A DNA stretch of 64,000 bases, from NCBI GenBank assembly GCA_034522055.1, contig JAXHLS010000002.1, positions 2,933,549-2,997,548 of the forward strand. Reading direction: 5' to 3'. The DNA is from Gammaproteobacteria bacterium. Lineage in GTDB: Bacteria > Pseudomonadota > Gammaproteobacteria > JAABTG01. The position numbers and the translations under genes are program-made. The first letter of the stretch is position 1, and every line of letters begins with the position of its first letter. Below are positions 1-9,277 of this stretch, in pieces. The notes under the pieces are model-generated. The model saw only the letters and a program-made list of their open reading frames with translations. It was not told the DNA's origin and did no database searches.

Positions 1-543
1 GCCGGCGACCTTGCCTTCCTCAGCGGCCTGGCGCCCGAATTGGGTTTCACCGTGGGTTGCCGTGACACCTTCGAGGTGGACGGCGAGCGTGTCAGCAGTA
101 CCCGGGTGAGGGCGGCGCTGCAGGCGGGGGACCTGGAACTCGCCCGCCGTCTGCTGGGATACGACTACAACTTATACGGCCGCGTGGCCCATGGCGACAA
201 GCGCGGCCGTACCATCGGCTTTCCCACCGCCAATGTCCATCTGCACCGCCTCAAGGTGCCCGTCAGCGGCGTGTTCGCGGTACGCCTGCACTGCAACGGC
301 GCCGCGCCCTTGCTGGGGGTGGCCAACCTCGGGCATCGCCCCACCGTCAGGGGGAACGAGCCGGTGCCCCTGCTGGAGGTCCACCTGCTGGATTACGACG
401 GCGACCTCTACGGGCGCCACGTGCGGGTGGATTTTCTCAAGCACCTGCGGGACGAGCGGCGCTTCGAGTCCTTCGATGCCCTCAAGGCCCAGATAGAGGA
501 CGACGTAACCGCGGCCCGGCGTTATTTCGCCACGTCCCCCTGA
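1..543 (+). CDS. ribF: Riboflavin kinase/FAD synthetase, C-terminal part
   Basis: This is the 3' part of the bifunctional enzyme that phosphorylates riboflavin to FMN and adenylates FMN to FAD in the cytosol. The gene runs off the left edge, so about 180 residues remain. The tail of the nucleotidyltransferase domain is visible as the conserved SSTRVRAAL segment. The riboflavin kinase barrel follows, with HGDKRGRTIGFPTAN marking its ATP/flavin-binding region and a conserved EVHLLDYDGDLYG stretch. It lies 19 bp before ileS, which is the usual ribF-ileS-lspA order of proteobacteria. The TTG at 40 is internal and is not the real start. Confidence 0.95.
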   Translation, partial: AGDLAFLSGLAPELGFTVGCRDTFEVDGERVSSTRVRAALQAGDLELARRLLGYDYNLYGRVAHGDKRGRTIGFPTANVHLHRLKVPVSGVFAVRLHCNGAAPLLGVANLGHRPTVRGNEPVPLLEVHLLDYDGDLYGRHVRVDFLKHLRDERRFESFDALKAQIEDDVTAARRYFATSP

Positions 544-562
544 CCCCGCCCAGCCCTAGAGA

Positions 563-3415
563 GTGACCTTGACCGACTACAAAGAGACCCTGAACCTGCC
601 CGCTACCGCCTTCCCCATGCGTGCCAATCTTCCCCAGCGTGAGCCCGGAATGGTGGAGCGCTGGCAGCAGATGGGGCTGTACGCGCGTCTGCGGGAGGCG
701 CGCCGGGAGTGCCCGAAATACGTGCTCCACGACGGCCCGCCCTACGCCAATGGCGATATCCACATCGGCCACGCGGTGAACAAGATCCTAAAGGATATCA
801 TTGTCAAGGCCCGTACCCTGGACGGCATGGACGCCCCCTACGTGCCCGGCTGGGACTGCCACGGCCTGCCCATCGAGCTGCAGGTGGAGAAGAAGGTGGG
901 CAAGCCCGGCGGCAAGGTGGACGCCGCCACCTTCCGGCAGAAGTGCCGCGAATATGCGGCGCAGCAGGTGGACCGCCAGCGCACCGACTTCATCCGCCTC
1001 GGCGTGTTGGGGGACTGGGACCATCCCTACCTCACCATGGACTACCACACCGAGGCCGCCATCATCCGTGCCCTGGGCAAGATCGTCGTGGCCGGGCATC
1101 TCACCAAGGGCTTCAAGCCCGTCCACTGGTGTGCCGACTGCCGCTCGGCCCTGGCCGAGGCGGAGGTGGAATACGAGGACAAGACCTCCCCCGCCATCGA
1201 CGTACGTTTCCGGCCCGTGGACGATGCCGATTTCCTGGTGCTGGCCGGCGCCGTGGGCCAGGGCCAGGTGTCCGCGAGCGAGGGCCCGGTATCCGTGGTC
1301 ATCTGGACCACCACCCCCTGGACCCTGCCGGCCAACCGGGCGGTGGCGCTGAACCCCGAGCTGGAGTACGCCCTGGTGCAGGTGGACCTGGGCTCCGGCC
1401 CGGAGCGGCTGCTGGTGGCCGATGGCCTGCTGTCCGACGTGATGCATCGTTACGGCGCCGACGATCACCGGGTGTTGGCGCGCTGCCGCGGCATCGCCCT
1501 GGAGGGCATGCTGCTGCACCATCCCTTCTACGAGCGCACCGTGCCCGTCATCCTCGGCGACCACGTCAGCCTGGAGGCCGGCACCGGCGCCGTGCACACG
1601 GCCCCCGGCCACGGCCAGGACGACTACGTGGTGGGCCGGCGTTACGGCCTCGAGGTGGATAACCCCGTGGGGCCGGACGGCCGCTTCCTGCCCGCTACCC
1701 CGTTGTTCGGCGGCGAGGAGGTGTTCGCCGCCAACGACCGGGTGCTGGAGGTGCTGCGGGAGCGCGGCGCCCTCATCCACGTGGAGAAGCTCCACCACAG
1801 CTATCCCCATTGCTGGCGCCATAAGCGCCCCCTCATCTTCCGCGCCACCCCCCAGTGGTTCATCGCCATGGACCACCAGGGGCTGCGGGAGAAGGCCCTG
1901 GAGGCCATCCGCGCGGTGACGTGGATACCGGAATGGGGCCAAGCCCGTATCGAGGGCATGGTGGCGGGGCGTCCCGATTGGTGCGTCTCCCGCCAGCGCA
2001 CCTGGGGGGTGCCTATCCCCTTGTTCGTCCACCGTCAGAGCGGCGAAATCCATCCCGACACGGAGGCCCTGCTGGAAGCGGTGGCCGGGCGGGTGGAGGA
2101 GGGGGGCGTGTCGGCGTGGTTCGAGATGGCGCCCGAGGAACTGCTGGGCGAGCAGGCTGCGGACTACGAGAAGGTCAACGACACCCTGGATGTCTGGTTC
2201 GATTCCGGCGTCACCCACGAGGCCGTGCTGCGCCGGCGCCCGGAGCTGGCCTACCCGGCGGATCTGTACCTGGAAGGCTCGGACCAGCACCGCGGCTGGT
2301 TCCAGTCCTCCCTGCTGTCGGCGGTGGCCATCAACGGCTCGGCCCCCTATCGGGGCGTGCTCACCCACGGCTTCACGGTGGATGCCCAGGGCATGAAGAT
2401 GTCCAAGTCGCGGGGCAACGTGGTGGCCCCCCAGCAGGTGATGAACGCCCTGGGGGCCGATATCCTGCGCCTGTGGGTGGCGGCCACGGACTATCGCGCG
2501 GAGATGAGCGTGTCCGACGAGATCCTCAAGCGCATGGCGGACACCTACCGGCGCCTGCGCAACACGGCGCGTTTTCTGCTTTCCAACCTCGATGGCTTCG
2601 ACCCCGCCCTCCACACCGTGGCCCCCGGCGACATGCTGGCCCTGGACCGCTGGGCGGTGGACCGTGCCCTCGGCCACCAGCAGCGCATCCGCCAGGCCTA
2701 CACGGAGCACCAGTTCCATGTGATCTACCAGCTGCTGCACAACTTCGCGGCGGTGGACCTGGGGGGCTTCTACCTGGACGTCATCAAGGACCGCCTCTAC
2801 ACCACCCGCCCCGACAGCCGGGCGCGCCGCTCGGGCCAGACGGCCCTGTATCACATCGCCCAGGCCTTCGCCCGCTGGCTGGCGCCGGTGCTGAGCTTCA
2901 CCGCCGAGGAGATCTGGGACAACCTGCCGGGTGGGGGCGGCCACGAATCCGTGTTCCTCGCCACCTGGTACGACGGGCTCTTTGCCCTCGACGACTCGGG
3001 CATGAACGGTGCCTACTGGGAAACCGTCATCGAGGTGCGGGATTGCGTCTACCGCGCCCTCGAGCCCCTGCGCGCCGACGGGGTCATCGGCGCCTCCCTG
3101 GAGGCCGAGGTGGACATCTACTGCGAGGGCCCCATCCGCGAGGGCCTGGAGCGCCTCGGCGACGAGCTGCGCTTCGTGCTCATCACCTCCTATGCCCATG
3201 TCTACCCCCTGGAGGAGCGCCCCGAGGATGCCATGCTCCACACCCTGGCGGGCCGGGGCGAGGTGTGGGTGTCCGCCTATCCCTCGGAGCACCGCAAGTG
3301 CGTGCGCTGCTGGCACCGGCGCGAGGACGTGGGCAGCCACGCCAGGCATCCCGAGTTGTGCGGGCGCTGCGTGGACAACGTGGATGGGCCGGGCGAGGCG
3401 CGGCGTATCGCATGA
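563..3415 (+). CDS. ileS: Isoleucyl-tRNA synthetase
   Basis: This class I aminoacyl-tRNA synthetase charges tRNA-Ile in the cytosol. At 950 residues it has full bacterial length. The HIGH motif is at residues 67-70 and KMSKS at about 612-616. The C-terminal zinc finger is intact, with cysteine pairs CVRC (913/916) and CGRC (933/936). The editing domain lies between the two halves of the catalytic core ([11 protein letters not shown]). The start is GTG at 563, with only a weak purine-rich ribosome site before it. The stop overlaps the lspA start (ATGA), so the two are probably translationally coupled. Confidence 0.98.
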   Translation: MTLTDYKETLNLPATAFPMRANLPQREPGMVERWQQMGLYARLREARRECPKYVLHDGPPYANGDIHIGHAVNKILKDIIVKARTLDGMDAPYVPGWDCHGLPIELQVEKKVGKPGGKVDAATFRQKCREYAAQQVDRQRTDFIRLGVLGDWDHPYLTMDYHTEAAIIRALGKIVVAGHLTKGFKPVHWCADCRSALAEAEVEYEDKTSPAIDVRFRPVDDADFLVLAGAVGQGQVSASEGPVSVVIWTTTPWTLPANRAVALNPELEYALVQVDLGSGPERLLVADGLLSDVMHRYGADDHRVLARCRGIALEGMLLHHPFYERTVPVILGDHVSLEAGTGAVHTAPGHGQDDYVVGRRYGLEVDNPVGPDGRFLPATPLFGGEEVFAANDRVLEVLRERGALIHVEKLHHSYPHCWRHKRPLIFRATPQWFIAMDHQGLREKALEAIRAVTWIPEWGQARIEGMVAGRPDWCVSRQRTWGVPIPLFVHRQSGEIHPDTEALLEAVAGRVEEGGVSAWFEMAPEELLGEQAADYEKVNDTLDVWFDSGVTHEAVLRRRPELAYPADLYLEGSDQHRGWFQSSLLSAVAINGSAPYRGVLTHGFTVDAQGMKMSKSRGNVVAPQQVMNALGADILRLWVAATDYRAEMSVSDEILKRMADTYRRLRNTARFLLSNLDGFDPALHTVAPGDMLALDRWAVDRALGHQQRIRQAYTEHQFHVIYQLLHNFAAVDLGGFYLDVIKDRLYTTRPDSRARRSGQTALYHIAQAFARWLAPVLSFTAEEIWDNLPGGGGHESVFLATWYDGLFALDDSGMNGAYWETVIEVRDCVYRALEPLRADGVIGASLEAEVDIYCEGPIREGLERLGDELRFVLITSYAHVYPLEERPEDAMLHTLAGRGEVWVSAYPSEHRKCVRCWHRREDVGSHARHPELCGRCVDNVDGPGEARRIA

Positions 3416-3927
3416 ACCGCACCCTGCGCTGGTACGCGGTCTCCGCCGTGGTGCTGCTGGTAGATCAGATCACCAAGGTGGCCGCCGCCGAGGGCCTGGA
3501 GTTCGGGCGGTCGGTGACGGTGGTGGCGGATTATCTCTATCTCACCCTGGCCCACAACCCCGGCGCGGCCTTCAGCATCCTGGCCGATGCCGGCGGCTGG
3601 CAGCGCTGGTTCTTCGTGGTCCTGGGGGCCGGGGTGGCGGCGGCCATCAGCTTCTGGATCCTGCGCATGCCCCGGGAGTGGGTGTGGCAGCCCCTGGCCC
3701 TGGCCCTGGTGCTGGGGGGCGCCCTGGGCAACGTGGTGGATCGCCTGGTCTTCGGTTATGTCATCGATTTCGTGCAGGTCTACCTGCCCTTCCTGCCGTG
3801 GCGGTTGTTCAACCCGTGGCCGGCCTTCAACGTGGCCGATGCCGCCATCTCCGTGGGAGCGGTGATGCTGGTGGTGGACGTCATCCGCGGAGGCAAGGCG
3901 CAGGAACGACGGGAGGACGGCTTGTGA
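3412..3927 (+). CDS. lspA: Lipoprotein signal peptidase (signal peptidase II)
   Basis: This inner-membrane aspartyl protease removes signal peptides from diacylglyceryl-prolipoproteins. The protein is 171 residues, normal for the family, with four hydrophobic segments. The two catalytic aspartates are visible: D110 in GNVVDR and D143 in FNVADAAIS. The conserved [11 protein letters not shown] block is also present. The start is ATG at 3412, overlapping the ileS stop by 4 bp, and the stop overlaps the start of the next gene. Lipoproteins within the window that may be its substrates are the cytochrome near 38 kb and the peptide at 32402. Confidence 0.97.
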   Translation: MNRTLRWYAVSAVVLLVDQITKVAAAEGLEFGRSVTVVADYLYLTLAHNPGAAFSILADAGGWQRWFFVVLGAGVAAAISFWILRMPREWVWQPLALALVLGGALGNVVDRLVFGYVIDFVQVYLPFLPWRLFNPWPAFNVADAAISVGAVMLVVDVIRGGKAQERREDGL

Positions 3928-4352
3928 CCGTGGCGGCGCCGGGACGGCGGGTGACCCTCCATTGGACCCTGGCCATCGAGGGCGGGCCGGTGGTGGACTC
4001 CACGGTGGACGAGGAGCCCATGACCATCACCCTGGGGGACGGCACCCTCCACGAGCGCTTCGAGAACGTCATCGAGGGCCTGGATACGGGCACGCGGGCA
4101 GTGTTCTACCTCAGCGGCAGCGAGGTCTTCGGTGCCTACGACCCCGCCAACATCCACACCATGCCGCGCTCGGACTTTCCGGCCGACATGGTCCTGGAGG
4201 AGGGCCATGTGGTGGGCTTCACGACGCCCGCAGGGGACGAGCTGGCGGGCACGGTACAACGCCTCGGGCCCGATGCCGTGGAGATGGATTTCAACCACCC
4301 CCTGTGCACCCGCAATCTCTCCTTCAAGGTTCAGATTCTCGAGGTCTTGTAG
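3924..4352 (+). CDS. fkpB: FKBP-type peptidyl-prolyl isomerase (SlpA/FkpB)
   Basis: This 142-residue protein belongs to the SlpA/FkpB group, which combines an FKBP fold with an insert-in-flap chaperone domain. It is expected to assist prolyl isomerisation of cytosolic proteins. Diagnostic stretches are VTLHWTLAIEGG at the N terminus, GDGTLHERFENVIEGLDTG, and the C-terminal MDFNHPLCTRNLSFKVQIL, which matches the family's NHPLAG...F.V.I pattern. The chosen start is the GTG at 3924, which forms a GTGA overlap with the lspA stop. The position between lspA and ispH is the standard arrangement. Confidence 0.93.
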   Translation: MTVAAPGRRVTLHWTLAIEGGPVVDSTVDEEPMTITLGDGTLHERFENVIEGLDTGTRAVFYLSGSEVFGAYDPANIHTMPRSDFPADMVLEEGHVVGFTTPAGDELAGTVQRLGPDAVEMDFNHPLCTRNLSFKVQILEVL

Positions 4353-4721
4353 GGGCACCGGTGCCGGTGATGCCGCGAGTCTCCTGCGGAGGTTGGGGAT
4401 TCCTCTCACGGAGGCATGGAGGCATGGAGGCACGGAGGCACAGGGGCGCCGAGCCCAGTAGTTCAGGCCAGCAGTATTGGGTCTGGTTCGGGAAGGTCGT
4501 CGCGACCCCCCCGCCGTGACGAGGGATCCGGAATCATTGCCTTTCCCTGTGCCTCCGTGCCTCCGTGAGAGATCCGAGGTCTGGCTGGGCTGGCGTGGCC
4601 TGTTCGCCCCCGGGGGCGCTCCGGGGACTTCTCCGGGACGGGTTCCCGGGCTGGGTATGGGTTTTCCCCGGCGGCGGGACAGACTACCATTTCCTACCCA
4701 TTCCCACCTGCCGTGCCATTC
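4353..4721. other. Gene-free spacer with a long inverted repeat
   Basis: No convincing gene lies between fkpB and ispH. The spacer contains degenerate tandem copies of a CACGGAGG(CA/CATGG) unit at 4403-4445. An inverted copy at 4543-4569 could pair with it across about 100 bp. Both arms begin or end in CTCTCACGG/CCGTGAGAG. The structure looks like a dispersed repeat rather than a regulatory site. Confidence 0.6.
4403..4569. repeat. Inverted repeat of GGAGGCA-type units
   Basis: The left arm (4403-4445) carries four short GGAGGCAYGG-like repeats and ends in CACAGGG. The right arm (4543-4569) starts with CCCTGTGCC and contains two complementary units. Transcription would allow a stem of about 25 bp with a large loop. 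Function is unknown. Confidence 0.6.
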
Positions 4722-5687
4722 ATGGATGTAAAACTCGCCAATCCCCGCGGTTTCTGTGCCGGCGTCGACCGCGCCATCGCCATCGTCGACCGTGCCCTGG
4801 AAATATATGGGGCACCCATCTACGTGCGCCACGAGGTGGTGCACAATCGTTTCGTGGTGGACTGCCTGCGGGACAAGGGGGCGATGTTCGTGGACGAACT
4901 GGCCGAGGTGCCCGACGGCGCGGTGGTGATCTTCAGCGCCCACGGCGTGCCCCTGCGGGTGCGCGAGGAGGCGGAGGGCCGCGGCCTCAAGGTCTTCGAC
5001 GCCACCTGTCCCCTGGTCACCAAGGTGCACCTGGAGGTGGCTCGCCACCAGCGGGAAGTTCGCGAGTGCGTGCTCATCGGCCACGCCGGGCACCCGGAGG
5101 TGGAGGGGACCCTCGGCCAATATAGGGGCCAATATCGGGACCAGCATGGCGACACCGGCGGCGGCATCTACCTGGTGGAGAAGGTGGCGGACGTGGAGGG
5201 GCTGGAGGTTCATGATCCGGAGAACCTCGCCTTCACTACCCAGACCACCCTGTCCATGGACGACACGGCCGCCGTCATCGCTGCCCTCAAAGAGCGATTT
5301 CCCGCCATCGTGGGGCCGCGCAAGGACGACATCTGCTATGCCACCCAGAACCGCCAGAACGCCGTGAAGGAGCTGACGGAGGACTGCGACCTGCTGCTGG
5401 TGGTGGGCTCCGTCACCAGCTCCAATTCCAACCGCCTGCGGGAGATCGCCGAGAAACGGGGTGTGGAGGCCTACCTCATCGACAGCGCCGATGACCTGGA
5501 TGCCGCCTGGCTGACCGGCAAGCGCCACGTGGGCGTCACCGCCGGGGCCTCGGCTCCCGAGGTGCTGGTGCAGGAGGTGCTGGAGCGCCTGCGCGGGCTG
5601 GGGGCCACCGTCACCCTGGACGACGGCGCCAACCGCGAGGACGTGGTGTTTTCCCTGCCCCGGGAACTGGCCGCCGCCGGCCGCTGA
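4722..5687 (+). CDS. ispH: 4-hydroxy-3-methylbut-2-enyl diphosphate reductase
   Basis: IspH is the last enzyme of the MEP isoprenoid pathway. It reduces HMBPP to IPP/DMAPP using a [4Fe-4S] cluster. The three cluster cysteines are visible: C12 in [11 protein letters not shown]96 in DATCPLV and C205 in [10 protein letters not shown]. The ATG at 4722 gives the N terminus closest to the family ([12 protein letters not shown]); an in-frame GTG at 4713 is an alternative. About residues 130-142 hold a short insertion created by an imperfect repeat ([12 protein letters not shown]) where relatives have only GQY plus a few residues. It closes the ribF-to-ispH block. Confidence 0.97.
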   Translation: MDVKLANPRGFCAGVDRAIAIVDRALEIYGAPIYVRHEVVHNRFVVDCLRDKGAMFVDELAEVPDGAVVIFSAHGVPLRVREEAEGRGLKVFDATCPLVTKVHLEVARHQREVRECVLIGHAGHPEVEGTLGQYRGQYRDQHGDTGGGIYLVEKVADVEGLEVHDPENLAFTTQTTLSMDDTAAVIAALKERFPAIVGPRKDDICYATQNRQNAVKELTEDCDLLLVVGSVTSSNSNRLREIAEKRGVEAYLIDSADDLDAAWLTGKRHVGVTAGASAPEVLVQEVLERLRGLGATVTLDDGANREDVVFSLPRELAAAGR

Positions 5688-5702
5688 TTCCCGCGGCATG
5701 AA

Positions 5703-5883
5703 TGTAGGTCGGGATTCATCCCGACATCCGGCCCCGCTCCGTGCACCCCACGCCGGTTGGCCCCCTACCGGCGGGCTGTCGGGCTGAAGCCCGGCCTACA
5801 GCCCGACCCACAATCCGAACCACAGGTGCGCCGCTATCGCCGGTTCCCGCGGCACGGATGTAGGTCGGGATTCATCCCGACAT
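5703..5883. repeat. Cluster of three REP-like palindromes
   Basis: Two copies of TGTAGGTCGGGATTCATCCC (5703 and 5859, minus-type) flank one GCTGAAGC-core copy at 5776-5801. Each has a 16-bp near-palindromic core. They lie between the convergent ispH and the minus-strand gene, a typical position for REP/BIME-like sequences. The same family recurs near 17.7, 26, 29.3, 36.4, 47.9 and 48.3 kb. Confidence 0.8.
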
Positions 5884-5890
5884 CAAACCA

Positions 5891-8536
5891 TCAGGGCGCC
5901 GTCTTTTCCTTGCTCAGATCCTCCAGGCGTTGCTCCATCAGGCGCAGTTGCTCGCGGTATTCGGCCTTCACGGACTCCAGTTCCCGGCGCAGTCGTGCGC
6001 TGGCGGTTGGGGGCTCCGCCGTCTCGGCAGGGGGTCCGGCCAACAAGGCCAGCGCCCGGTCCCGCTCCCGCCGGGCCGCCTCGGGGCGGTCGCGGCCCTC
6101 GAGGAAGCGGGCACGGAACAGGGCCAGCCCCGCCTCCGCGGTGGCGCGCTGGCGGGGCGTGAGGGCGGTCAGGTAGGGGTCGGATCCCCACGGCGTATGG
6201 CCGGCGATGTCCTCCAGCAGCTCTAGCAGGGGCGCGCCGGTGAGCCAGGAGCTGGCGGCGGTAGCCACCGCACGCTGAGTGACGGGGGCGAGGAACTCGA
6301 TGGCCGGCCGGTCGTCGGTGGACAGGGGATAGCCGGCGAACAGCTCCCGGGTCTCCGACAGGTTGCCGCCATAGTAGAGCAGCAGTGGCAGTCCGTCCGC
6401 CCCTTCTGGGCCCTCATCCCCCGTCTGCTGCCAGATGCGGTCGCGCGCGATCACGGCGCCGGCATCGAGCGGGGCAGGGTCGGTGTGTCCCACCAGGGCC
6501 ACGATGGGGCCGGTGGGCAGGAAGTCGCCGCGCCACAGCGTGACGTGGTCGAATGCCTCCAGGAAGGTACGTGTGATGACGCCGAATTCCCGCTCCGAGA
6601 GCTGGTACAGGGGCAGCCACTGGGCGAACAGGCCGCCCGGGTTCAGGCGCGCCCGGGTACTGGTGAAGTGCTCCAGGGTGTACAGGCCGCCGGCACCGGC
6701 TCGCCAGGGGATAAACAGGTCGCCGATGATGACGTCGTAGCGCTCCGGCGTGGCCGCCAGGTGATGGCGCCCATCGGCGGCGATGACGGTGGCCCGCGGA
6801 TCGTCGAAGAGGCCGTGGATCCAGGGTCGGAAATACTTGCGGGAGGCGGCGATGGCCTCCGGCAGCAGTTCGGCCGCCACGACCCGCTCCACATCATGGG
6901 CCAGGGCCGCGCCGGCGGTGATGCCGGTGCCGAGACCGATGAAGAACACCGAGCGCGGGTCGGGATGCAGCAGCAGGGGAAAGTGGGCCTGGCGTTCCTC
7001 GTAGCCCCGGCCCGCGGTGCCCCCCAGGGTGTAGTAGTTGTTCACCTTGGTGCGCAGGTCATCGCCCCGGCGCACCACCGCCACCGCACCGCCGCCGCCC
7101 TCCCAGATTTCATAGATGCTCTCCTGGCTGCCCACCGGGTCGATGCGCACCAGGGGCAGCCGGGAACTGTCCAGCACGGTGAGCAGCAGCATCAGTCCTA
7201 CTGCCGGTGCGGTCACCAGGGCCCGGGCCCGGCGCGGGCCGTCCTCCGCCAGCGGTCGTATGGCCAACAGCACGGCCACCAGATAGAGGGCGGCCATGAG
7301 CTGGATGGAGCGCCACAGCCCCAGCCATTCCAGCAGCAGGAAGGCCGCGCCCAGGGCGCCGGCGATGGCCCCCAGGGTGTTCAGGGCCACGAGCTCCCCC
7401 ACGGTGTGCCCGGCATGGCGGCTGACGGGCTCGCTGACCCTGGCGAGGTAGGGAAATACCAGGCCCAGTATCAGGGTGGCGGGCAACAACACCACGGCGG
7501 TGGTGCCGATGACGGTGGCCACATAGCCTGCCCAGTCCGTACCTGCCCCCACGTAGCCGAGGCCATCGGTGACGTGATGGAACACCTGGGGTGTCGCCGC
7601 GGTGAGGAGGGCGCCGGCCACCAGCATGGCGGCCAGTACGGGGCGGGGTGCCGCCTGGCGGCGGGCGATCAGGCGCGCCGCCAGGGCACCCAGGGCTAGG
7701 GCCACCAGGAACACCATGAGCACGGCGGCGAAGGTATAGACGGAGTTCTGCAGCACCTGGGCGAACATGCGGGTCCATAACACCTCCAGGGCCAGGGTGA
7801 CGAAGCCGGAAAGAAAGGCCAGGGCGCGGATGGTGGGTAGCCCGATGCCGGCAGGTGCCCCAGGGGCGGGTTTCGGGGTGACCACCGGTGCCGCGGCTGA
7901 CACCGGAGCCCGCAGCGCCAGCAGGCCGGCGGCCGCCGCGATAACGAGCACGGCCCCGATAGTTACCCCGTAACTCGTCCGGTAACCCAGCGCCTGGGGC
8001 AGCACGAAGGCCGCCAGCAACACCCCGCCGGCGGCCCCCAGGGTGTTGAGGGCGTAGAGCAGCGGCACCCGGCGGCCCAGGGTGGCCGGGCCCCGCACCA
8101 CGTACTGGCTGAGCACCGGCAGGGTGCCACCCATGAAAAAGGTGGGCGGCACCAGCACGGCCATGGCGATGAGTACCTTGATGGCCAGGAACAGCCCTGG
8201 TTGGTCGCCCCACCACCGATACAGCGAGCCGTAGAGGGCATGGAACAGAGCCATCAGCCCGAAAAAAAGCAGCGCGCTGGCGGCCACCGCGAGTTCCAGC
8301 AGGGCATAGGTCCGCAGGGGATGGGCGAGTTTGGGGGTGCGACGACCCCAATAAGCACCCCCCGCCGCGAGACCGAGGAAAAAGGCCCCCAGGGTGGCCC
8401 CGGCCGCCTGGGCGGTGCTGCCGAAGAGCAGCGCCAGCTCGCGCATCCACAACACTTGGAACACCAGGCCCGTGAAGCCCGACAGGAAAAACAGCAGCAG
8501 CACCGCGGTGAGGTGAGGGCGAGAGTGGGAGGTCAT
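5891..8536 (-). CDS. Polytopic membrane protein fused to a spermidine-synthase-like domain
   Basis: The protein has 881 residues. The N-terminal ~480 residues are many hydrophobic helices, with two repeated transporter-like halves beginning FLSGFTGLVFQVLWMREL and FLSGFVTLALEVLWTRMF. A soluble spermidine-synthase-like Rossmann domain follows at roughly 500-730, with a glycine loop FFIGLGTGITAG and acidic residues VVAAELLPEAI and IAADGRHHL. The C-terminal ~100 residues are charged and helical. Family members with this architecture are usually labelled fused MFS/spermidine synthase and are mostly uncharacterised. The start chosen is the ATG at 8536. A strong Zur-type palindrome lies 31 bp upstream, so zinc-dependent control is plausible. 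Substrate and reaction are unknown. Confidence 0.8.
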   Translation of the reverse strand: MTSHSRPHLTAVLLLFFLSGFTGLVFQVLWMRELALLFGSTAQAAGATLGAFFLGLAAGGAYWGRRTPKLAHPLRTYALLELAVAASALLFFGLMALFHALYGSLYRWWGDQPGLFLAIKVLIAMAVLVPPTFFMGGTLPVLSQYVVRGPATLGRRVPLLYALNTLGAAGGVLLAAFVLPQALGYRTSYGVTIGAVLVIAAAAGLLALRAPVSAAAPVVTPKPAPGAPAGIGLPTIRALAFLSGFVTLALEVLWTRMFAQVLQNSVYTFAAVLMVFLVALALGALAARLIARRQAAPRPVLAAMLVAGALLTAATPQVFHHVTDGLGYVGAGTDWAGYVATVIGTTAVVLLPATLILGLVFPYLARVSEPVSRHAGHTVGELVALNTLGAIAGALGAAFLLLEWLGLWRSIQLMAALYLVAVLLAIRPLAEDGPRRARALVTAPAVGLMLLLTVLDSSRLPLVRIDPVGSQESIYEIWEGGGGAVAVVRRGDDLRTKVNNYYTLGGTAGRGYEERQAHFPLLLHPDPRSVFFIGLGTGITAGAALAHDVERVVAAELLPEAIAASRKYFRPWIHGLFDDPRATVIAADGRHHLAATPERYDVIIGDLFIPWRAGAGGLYTLEHFTSTRARLNPGGLFAQWLPLYQLSEREFGVITRTFLEAFDHVTLWRGDFLPTGPIVALVGHTDPAPLDAGAVIARDRIWQQTGDEGPEGADGLPLLLYYGGNLSETRELFAGYPLSTDDRPAIEFLAPVTQRAVATAASSWLTGAPLLELLEDIAGHTPWGSDPYLTALTPRQRATAEAGLALFRARFLEGRDRPEAARRERDRALALLAGPPAETAEPPTASARLRRELESVKAEYREQLRLMEQRLEDLSKEKTAP

Positions 8537-8566
8537 CCGTCCTTCCATCAGGGTTGTAGAGGGGGT

Positions 8567-8581
8567 TGTTATGATATAACA
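8567..8581. promoter_or_regulatory. Zur-type operator
   Basis: TGTTATGATATAACA differs at one base from the gammaproteobacterial Zur consensus TGTTATAnTATAACA. It sits in the divergent region between the fused membrane/spermidine-synthase-like gene (31 bp) and the plus-strand zinc-import genes (about 190 bp). It may repress both directions when zinc is plentiful. The assignment is by pattern only. Confidence 0.75.
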
Positions 8582-8773
8582 TTTTTCGCTTCTTCTCCGG
8601 ACCAACCCGTGGACCCTGCCCGGTGCTGACTCGCTTCGCCACAATGTTCTTACCGGCCTGCCCTTTGCGGTGGCAGGCATTGAGCACCCGCGCGGTGGCA
8701 TCATGCACAGGAGGCAGGGGCGGCTTTACCCGCGGGAAGCGATCGACTCACGCCGGCCTGCGGAATCCCATGG

Positions 8774-9073
8774 ATGATGACCGGAAGAGCCCTCTTGGCA
8801 ACTAGGCGCCGCTGGCCCATGTGGCTGCTCGCCGGCCTGCTGGCGGTGGCCCAGGCGGTGCTGGCACAACACGAAGTCCATCATCCCGACCATGACGACG
8901 ATCCCGCGGCCTGCGGGTATTACCTCGTGGGCGGTGATCTCAAGCACGCCGATGCCGGCACGGCAACTTTACCCCTCGCAGACCTCAATCACGTCCTGAA
9001 AGCAGGCCTGGTTCGTCCCTGCGGCCCACCGCCCTGCACCCCCCTCGGCGTCGCCCGCGGTCCTCCCGCCTGA
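8774..9073 (+). CDS. Small exported His-rich protein
   Basis: The ORF encodes 99 residues with a signal peptide (hydrophobic WLLAGLLAVAQAVLA, likely cleavage before QHEVHH). A short histidine/aspartate cluster (HEVHHPDHDDD) and ACGYYLV follow. Small exported His-rich proteins with cysteine motifs are often found at the head of Zur-controlled zinc-uptake operons (DUF2946/DUF2607-like), but I cannot assign a family with certainty. The C-terminal third is Pro/Cys-rich and could be non-native. It lies just downstream of the Zur-type box and upstream of the porin. ATG at 8774 and 8777 are both possible. Confidence 0.5.
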   Translation: MMTGRALLATRRRWPMWLLAGLLAVAQAVLAQHEVHHPDHDDDPAACGYYLVGGDLKHADAGTATLPLADLNHVLKAGLVRPCGPPPCTPLGVARGPPA

Positions 9074-9277
9074 CGGCCGCCGGGCGTTGCCGTCTCCCAG
9101 GAAGGCGTCGGCGTCCGGCGGGTCCGATGGTTCGCTCCCGTGCCATGAGTCTGGCGGCGGCCCGGCGGACCCTCTTTCCCTTGAATGCACGAGGCGTGGC
9201 CCATGGGAGGGCCACCCTCCGGCGCCGGCATCGTATCCGCCGCGCGCCACCCACTGAACGTCGAGAGGAACAGAGCC

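Noticed and set aside
788-3349. 853-residue open frame antisense to ileS
   Set aside because: It is the shadow of a GC-rich coding strand, with no recognisable domains and biased composition. ileS itself is certain.
3780-5699. 639-residue minus-strand open frame across lspA, fkpB and ispH
   Set aside because: It runs antisense over three certain genes and a repeat spacer. Its translation resembles no family.
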